Below, piece after piece: positions 5,677-8,654 of a stretch of DNA of 8,654 nt. Within the stretch, counting starts at the first letter, position 1. Each line of letters begins with the position of its first letter. The notes beneath the pieces are model-generated. The model was given only the letters and a program-made list of their open reading frames with translations, had not been told where the DNA came from and made no database searches. The position numbers were made by a program, and so were the translations under genes. Source of the DNA: an uncultured bacterium (lineage in GTDB: Bacteria; Cyanobacteriota; Vampirovibrionia; Gastranaerophilales; Gastranaerophilaceae). The DNA lies in assembly GCA_900550295.1 (NCBI GenBank), contig URRM01000069.1, positions 1-8,654 on the forward strand, in the 5' to 3' direction.

Positions 5677-5979
5677 ATGAATTATTCTTATAACGAGATA
5701 TTATTTTTAGATTTTAATAAGGCAAAATTTATATGTAAGCGTTGTAGAGCTAAAAATAAGTGTGATAGAACAATAAAAAACAAAAACAAAATCTTGGAGC
5801 TGATATCAAAGGGAGAGATTAGTTTATTTATATTGAACAATAATAAGCCAAAATATAAAGAGTGTTCGTGCGCATTGGTACATTTTGATAAACCTTGTAT
5901 GCAGGAATGTTTGTCAAATAAAAAGGACTTGAGAGTAAAGATAGAAGACAGTAACCTTTGGACCTTTGTGGATGTGTAG
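5677..5979 (+). CDS. Hypothetical cysteine-cluster protein, 100 residues
   Basis: I do not recognise this family. Seven cysteines fall in two groups: C20-x2-C23-x5-C29 near the N-terminus and C63-x-C65-x8-C74-x3-C78 later, separated by a basic Lys/Asn-rich helix (30-45). The pattern suggests zinc or iron-sulfur binding. Lysine and asparagine are abundant and there is no signal peptide. No Shine-Dalgarno is visible before the ATG at 5677. The same frame is open back to 5593 except for one TGA at 5671-5673. It follows the response regulator by 83 nt on the same strand and could be co-transcribed with it. After the TAG (5977-5979) the sequence enters the repeat-rich region. Confidence 0.6.
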   Translation: MNYSYNEILFLDFNKAKFICKRCRAKNKCDRTIKNKNKILELISKGEISLFILNNNKPKYKECSCALVHFDKPCMQECLSNKKDLRVKIEDSNLWTFVDV

Positions 5980-6002
5980 AGGGGGGCAATTCAAATCCCA
6001 AT

Positions 6003-6106
6003 GTCATCCTGAAACATCTGTTTTTCCGAGAAAAAATTCACCTCTTTGTCATTCTGAACTTGTTTCAGAATCTCATTAACTTTCCGAGAATATCATTATA
6101 CATTTT
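6003..6106. repeat. Tandem degenerate GTCATYCTGAA units
   Basis: GTCATCCTGAA (6003) and GTCATTCTGAA (6048) each head a unit that later carries TTCCGAGAA (6024 and 6082). A third related start, GTCATCCCG, at 6107 opens copy B of the larger repeat. The second unit holds a perfect 8-bp inverted repeat, ATTCTGAA (6051-6058) and TTCAGAAT (6064-6071). Such GTCAT..CTGAA..TTTCAGAAT palindromes are familiar intergenic repeats in diverse bacteria. Together with copy B they fill most of the 360-base gene-free stretch 5980-6339. Confidence 0.7.
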
Positions 6107-6287
6107 GTCATCCCGCACTTGTGGTTTTTCGGTAGGGTGGCGGTCGGACGTTTACCTCTCGTAAAACTTGACATTTAGTCAACTTTTACTCGGCAGAGTG
6201 TCGCCACCCCGAATAATCCAAGACAGCGAAGCGTGGCGATCCAAAAAATCGTTTGGATTACTTCGTCGTTTTACTCCTCGTAATGAC
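6107..6287. repeat. Degenerate palindromic intergenic repeat, copy B
   Basis: This is homologous to copy A at 61-223 but longer, with an inserted hairpin. Nested stems are visible. GGGTGGCG (6135-6142) pairs with CGCCACCC (6202-6209). Inside it, GTAAAACTTGAC (6161-6172) pairs with GTCAACTTTTAC (6178-6189), with one mismatch. A second hairpin has CGAAG/CTTCG outer arms (6227-6231, 6261-6265) and ATCCAAA/TTTGGAT inner arms (6239-6245, 6252-6258). The ends GTCAT... and ...TAATGAC are roughly inverted. It has no coding capacity of its own and is more GC-rich than its surroundings. Confidence 0.8.
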
Positions 6288-6339
6288 AATACCCTTCCAA
6301 TAATACATAATATATTGCCAACACTCTAAACCTACTTGA

Positions 6340-7137
6340 CTATCCCAAAGCGTGAGCTTTTTCTGCTGTTTTTCTAACAACCTCAGCAAAAAGATTTGAG
6401 CTATCAAGCGATTTCATTTCACTAACCCCAACTTCTGTGCAACCACCTTTTGTAGCAACACTTGCAACAAGTTCAGGAACGGGTTTCGTCGAGTTCTGAA
6501 CCATTTTAGCTGAGCCGATTGCTGTTTGTAGAGCAAGAGTTAGAGATTTTTGGTAATCAAGTCCGAGTTTTGCGCCGGCTTGAGCAAAATCTTCAAAAAT
6601 TTGATAGAAGAACGCAGGACCTGAGCCTGAAATTGCAGTTACTACATCAATTTGCTCTTCTGTTACGGTAACAACTTTGCCGACTTGTGAAAGCATTTCT
6701 GTTACAAATTTTTCATCAGAGTCACCTGCAAGTTTGCCTAAACAGATTCCGCACATACCTTCAGAAACAAGCATTGGTGTGTTTGGCATAACTCTTACAA
6801 CAGGAGATTTGTCAACTATAGCTTCAATTTTAGCAGTGCTTACACCCGCAGCAATAGAAATGATAAGCTTTCCGTTAGCCTCATCTTTAATCTCTTGCAG
6901 AACATTTTCAATTTGATTTGGCTTTGTTGCAAGAACAATTATTTCAGAGTCTTTTGCTATTTCTTTGTTATTTGTGATAACTTTTATTTTCAAAATTTTA
7001 CTTTTTGCAGAGGCAGATTTGTCAGTGTGAGTTGTTGCATGGATGTCTGAAGTGTGCATAAAACCAGCGCTTAAAAGCCCTTTTATGATGGCACTTGCCA
7101 TTTCTCCACAACCCATAAAACCTAATTTGTTACTCAT
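6340..7137 (-). CDS. proC: Pyrroline-5-carboxylate reductase
   Basis: This enzyme performs the last step of proline synthesis, NAD(P)H-dependent reduction of pyrroline-5-carboxylate to proline, in the cytoplasm. At 265 residues it is of normal length. The N-terminal Rossmann motif is GFMGCGEMASAI at 6-17. ATKPNQI (70-76) and the VMPNTP motif (116-121) follow. The C-terminal dimerisation and catalytic part has SGSGPAF at 170-176. The usual SPGGTT signature near residue 230 is replaced by ATKGGCTEVG (228-237), a variant that keeps the two glycines. GTAGGG upstream of the ATG at 7137 serves as ribosome site. It is divergent from rpmH and converges on the plus-strand cysteine-cluster gene. No T-tract terminator is visible downstream; repeat copy B may serve instead. 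Confidence 0.95.
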   Translation of the reverse strand: MSNKLGFMGCGEMASAIIKGLLSAGFMHTSDIHATTHTDKSASAKSKILKIKVITNNKEIAKDSEIIVLATKPNQIENVLQEIKDEANGKLIISIAAGVSTAKIEAIVDKSPVVRVMPNTPMLVSEGMCGICLGKLAGDSDEKFVTEMLSQVGKVVTVTEEQIDVVTAISGSGPAFFYQIFEDFAQAGAKLGLDYQKSLTLALQTAIGSAKMVQNSTKPVPELVASVATKGGCTEVGVSEMKSLDSSNLFAEVVRKTAEKAHALG

Positions 7138-7156
7138 TGTTACCCTACCTTATAAT

Positions 7157-7172
7157 TTTTAGTTGACTAAAA
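7157..7172. promoter_or_regulatory. Palindrome in the proC/rpmH divergent region
   Basis: TTTTAGT (7157-7163) and ACTAAAA (7166-7172) form a perfect 7-bp inverted repeat around a central TG. It contains most of the predicted rpmH -35 and lies about 20 nt from the proC start. It could be an operator that controls one or both genes; no regulator is known. Confidence 0.35.
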
Positions 7173-7191
7173 TCTATTTTTCTTTTACCAT
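7163..7191 (+). promoter_or_regulatory. Predicted promoter of rpmH-rnpA
   Basis: TTGACT (7163-7168) and TACCAT (7186-7191) are separated by 17 bp, upstream of the rpmH ATG at 7232. The -35 is strong and the -10 is fair. An alternative -10 lies in the AT-rich run at 7192-7208. Confidence 0.5.
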
Positions 7192-7231
7192 AAAAATAAT
7201 AATATAAAAGTAAGCGAAAAGGAATACGAAA

Positions 7232-7384
7232 ATGAAACGCACACTAGAAGGAACAAAAGCAAAAAGACAAAACGTAAGTGGCTTCAGAGCTAGAATGGCT
7301 ACTGCTGGTGGACAAGAAGTTTTAAACAGACGTCGTGCAAAAGGTAGACATAAATTAGCAATCTCAGCTTCAAAACGTGCTTAG
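7232..7384 (+). CDS. rpmH: 50S ribosomal protein L34
   Basis: This is a 50-residue basic protein of the large ribosomal subunit that binds 23S rRNA. The sequence starts MKRTLEGTKAKRQNVSGFRA and continues with RRRAKGRHKL, the classic L34 pattern. The KRTLEGT start and SGFRARM block resemble cyanobacterial L34. AAGGA lies 8 nt upstream of the ATG. The last codons overlap the GTG start of rnpA by 8 nt. The order rpmH-rnpA is conserved across bacteria, although dnaA, often upstream, is replaced here by divergent proC. Confidence 0.97.
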   Translation: MKRTLEGTKAKRQNVSGFRARMATAGGQEVLNRRRAKGRHKLAISASKRA

Positions 7385-7736
7385 TCGAGTTTATAGATTA
7401 AAAAAGAATTCAGCATTTACAGCTACATATAAGGTAAAAAATTCATTCTACCTTAATGGTGTGGCTGTTTTTGTCGGTTTAAAAAAGAAAAGTCCGGAAG
7501 ACGTAACAAAAGTCGGCTTTGTGGTTAGCAAAAAGACTCACAAACGAGCTGTTAGAAGAAATCGCTTGAAAAGACTTATGAGAGAAAGTTACAGATTAAT
7601 GTTGAAATCCGGTAACTTGGGTAACTCAAATTTGTACATGTCGTTAATTTTTGTAGGTCATGAAAAAGCTTTAGATAAAACTTTTCAAGAAATTCAATCA
7701 ACAATGGAGGCTTTAATAGCAAAAATAAATGATTGA
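7377..7736 (+). CDS. rnpA: Ribonuclease P protein component
   Basis: RnpA is the small basic protein subunit of RNase P. It helps the catalytic RNA bind and cleave the 5' leader of precursor tRNAs. The 119 residues are of normal length. The signature RRNRLKRLMRE is at 60-70, after KVGFVVSKKTHKRAV (45-59). The N-terminus MLSRVYRLKK matches the family start, which supports the GTG at 7377 inside the 3' end of rpmH. There is no separate Shine-Dalgarno, so translation is probably coupled to rpmH. The TGA overlaps the next gene's ATG by 8 nt (ATGATTGA). Confidence 0.96.
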   Translation: MLSRVYRLKKNSAFTATYKVKNSFYLNGVAVFVGLKKKSPEDVTKVGFVVSKKTHKRAVRRNRLKRLMRESYRLMLKSGNLGNSNLYMSLIFVGHEKALDKTFQEIQSTMEALIAKIND

Positions 7737-8262
7737 CGGAATTATAACACCTGACTTGCAAGATATAGACGAGGTTATGCCTCATGCGCCATATCCTATA
7801 TATCCGACAGGCATGAAGGATGCGGATAAAAGCTATGTCCGTTATGCTGCACCAGAAGACCAACATCCGACCTTGTCGATTATTGATCCGATTTTGGATG
7901 AGCATGGTGAACCTGTCATTACGGCAGGGCATTACAAGTTGGATTTGTCACCTGATAGAACCCAGATTTTGTTTATTCAAGCTTATGACGTAATAGCAAG
8001 AGTTCCGGTCTTTAAGCTTGAAGAGGACGAGGCTCAAGCGCAAAAACAATACGATAAAAAAGAGCAAAAAAAGGCTAAAAAAGAGAAGAAAAAGCGAGAA
8101 AGAATTGCCAAAAAGTACGATGAATTCGGACTAAAACCGAAACCAGAATACATATACTCAAATGCAGAAATTGAATATGTGCAAGATGGCGGTTATCTTT
8201 TAATTAAGTATGAAATGGGTTCAATCCGAGCTTGGGGCGCAATAAAACAAGATAACTATTGA
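7729..8262 (+). CDS. Hypothetical protein coupled to rnpA, 177 residues
   Basis: I do not recognise this family. The ATG at 7729 overlaps the rnpA stop, with no Shine-Dalgarno, so translation is probably coupled. The protein has an N-terminal half with many prolines and aspartates (1-60) and a hydrophobic beta-like stretch (ILFIQAYDVIARVPVF, 80-95). A highly charged Lys/Glu/Gln helix follows at about 98-130, probably a coiled coil or RNA-binding helix. The C-terminal beta-like segment (143-172) includes YLLIKYEMGSIRAWG. There is no membrane span or signal peptide. In many bacteria yidD and yidC follow rnpA; this protein resembles neither. A ribosome, RNA or membrane-insertion role is suggested only by position. 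Confidence 0.82.
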   Translation: MIDGIITPDLQDIDEVMPHAPYPIYPTGMKDADKSYVRYAAPEDQHPTLSIIDPILDEHGEPVITAGHYKLDLSPDRTQILFIQAYDVIARVPVFKLEEDEAQAQKQYDKKEQKKAKKEKKKRERIAKKYDEFGLKPKPEYIYSNAEIEYVQDGGYLLIKYEMGSIRAWGAIKQDNY

Positions 8263-8287
8263 TTTTTAAAAATTTGCATGATAGAAT
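8259..8287 (+). promoter_or_regulatory. rpsU: Predicted extended -10 promoter of rpsU
   Basis: TTGATT (8259-8264) and TAGAAT (8282-8287) are separated by 17 bp, with TG at 8279-8280 giving an extended -10. The -35 overlaps the TGA of the upstream gene (8260-8262), so rpsU can be transcribed on its own. Confidence 0.6.
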
Positions 8288-8329
8288 AAAGCCGAGAAAT
8301 ACATAAACTTTGAAGGTGGTGAAAAAACG

Positions 8330-8503
8330 ATGCCAGAAATTAAAGTAGGCGAAAACGAATCAATCGAAAGCGCATTAAGACGTTTCAAGAAAAAAATTCA
8401 AAAAGCCGGCGTTTTATCTGAAGTAAAAAAACGTGAACGCTATGAAAAGCCAAGCGTAAAAAGAAAACGCAAATCTGAAGCAGCTCGTAAGAGAAAAGTT
8501 TAA
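8330..8503 (+). CDS. rpsU: 30S ribosomal protein S21
   Basis: This is a 57-residue, very basic small-subunit protein that works near the anti-Shine-Dalgarno end of 16S rRNA during initiation. It starts MPEIKVGENESIESALRRFK, which contains the family core GENESIESALRRFKK, and ends in a Lys/Arg-rich tail (SVKRKRKSEAARKRKV). The core resembles cyanobacterial S21. A strong ribosome site, AAGGTGGTG, lies 8 nt before the ATG. It has its own promoter and an intrinsic terminator, so it is a single-gene unit downstream of the rpmH-rnpA cassette. Confidence 0.95.
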   Translation: MPEIKVGENESIESALRRFKKKIQKAGVLSEVKKRERYEKPSVKRKRKSEAARKRKV

Positions 8504-8517
8504 GATAAATAAATTTG

Positions 8518-8551
8518 AAAGAACATCCGATTTTGTCGGGTGTTCTTTTTT
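8518..8551 (+). terminator. rpsU: Rho-independent terminator after rpsU
   Basis: AAAGAACATCCGA (8518-8530) pairs with TCGGGTGTTCTTT (8536-8548) across a TTTTG loop, as 13 pairs including one U:G, followed by more T to 8551. Confidence 0.88.
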
Positions 8552-8654
8552 ATGTTTTGCATAATTACAATAAAACCAGTTTTAGAATATACTGAATTGA
8601 CAAATTTAATATTTGCAATATTATTTCCATTGATAGGTTTTTCTGTTTTATTTG
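8552..8654 (+). CDS. Possible start of a membrane-protein gene, cut by the window edge
   Basis: One frame stays open from an ATG at 8552 to the edge (34 codons). It becomes strongly hydrophobic near the end: LTNLIFAILFPLIGFSVLF. A TTG at 8597 is an alternative start. Neither has a visible Shine-Dalgarno, and the ATG lies directly after the rpsU terminator T-tract. The FPLIGF-like N-terminus recalls proton-pumping NADH dehydrogenase or antiporter subunits (NuoL/MrpA type), but this is weak. A TTGACA/TATTAT pair in the same bases offers a competing promoter reading. Confidence 0.35.
   Translation, partial: MFCIITIKPVLEYTELTNLIFAILFPLIGFSVLF
8597..8624 (+). promoter_or_regulatory. Candidate promoter for a gene right of the window
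   Basis: Consensus TTGACA (8597-8602) is followed after 16 bp by TATTAT (8619-8624). If real, the gene starts beyond the window and the open frame at 8552 is chance. If the frame is coding, this match is chance. Confidence 0.35.

Noticed and set aside
5958..6164. Plus-strand ORF of 68 codons across the repeats, with peptide VILNLFQNL
   Set aside because: It overlaps the cysteine-cluster gene, has no ribosome site, and its peptide is just the translation of the GTCAT..CTGAA palindromic repeat. This is a familiar false ORF type.
7138..7231. Replication origin near rpmH
   Set aside because: rpmH often lies by dnaA and oriC, but no dnaA gene and no TTATCCACA-type DnaA boxes are visible here.
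7576..7932. Minus-strand ORF of 118 codons
   Set aside because: It is antisense to rnpA and the 177-residue gene, which are well supported. It has no Shine-Dalgarno or recognisable product.

Overview
The window is AT-rich bacterial DNA with closely packed genes and standard stop codons; TAA, TAG and TGA all end recognisable genes. The best lineage clue is the ribosomal proteins. L34 carries the block KRTLEGT...SGFRARM, and S21 carries GENESIESALRRFK; both resemble cyanobacterial versions. With the AT-rich composition and no photosynthetic genes, this suggests a non-photosynthetic Cyanobacteriota lineage such as Gastranaerophilales/Vampirovibrionia ('Melainabacteria'). This is inference from memory of the families, not a database result.

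Layout, left to right. A terminator for an off-window plus-strand gene (21-48) and a degenerate palindromic repeat (copy A, about 61-223) precede the 3' end of a minus-strand operon. In transcription order that operon is a BlaI/MecI-type repressor (2038-2376), an unrecognised 124-residue protein (1648-2022) and the DNA-repair ATPase RadA (257-1633). Just upstream on the same strand is a small predicted lipoprotein (2470-2730) with its own good promoter. The 636-base stretch 2731-3366 has no large ORF. It does hold a 57-codon minus-strand gene (3018-3191) with its own Shine-Dalgarno site, a 64-nt G-free 3' region and an intrinsic terminator. Divergent from it is an unrecognised 474-residue protein with a long glycine zipper (3376-4800), closed by a strong terminator.

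Next on the plus strand are a NarL/LuxR-type response regulator with no histidine kinase in view (4928-5593), a possible 26-codon hydrophobic peptide coupled to its stop, and a 100-residue cysteine-cluster protein (5677-5979). A repeat-dense 3'-to-3' intergenic region follows (5980-6339; tandem GTCAT-type units plus repeat copy B). Then comes proC on the minus strand (6340-7137). Divergent from proC is the cassette rpmH-rnpA-177-residue hypothetical, whose neighbouring genes overlap by 8 nt each. rpsU has its own extended -10 promoter and terminator. The right edge (8552-8654) stays open in one hydrophobic frame and may be the start of a membrane-protein gene.

Most recognised genes are housekeeping: ribosome and RNase P biogenesis, recombination repair, proline synthesis. 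The lineage-specific material worth following is the glycine-zipper protein with its divergent small gene, the cysteine-cluster protein, the repressor-hypothetical-RadA operon, and the palindromic repeats that occur in both convergent intergenic regions. I see no CRISPR array, transposase, tRNA or rRNA, and nothing that proves a new defence or mobile system.
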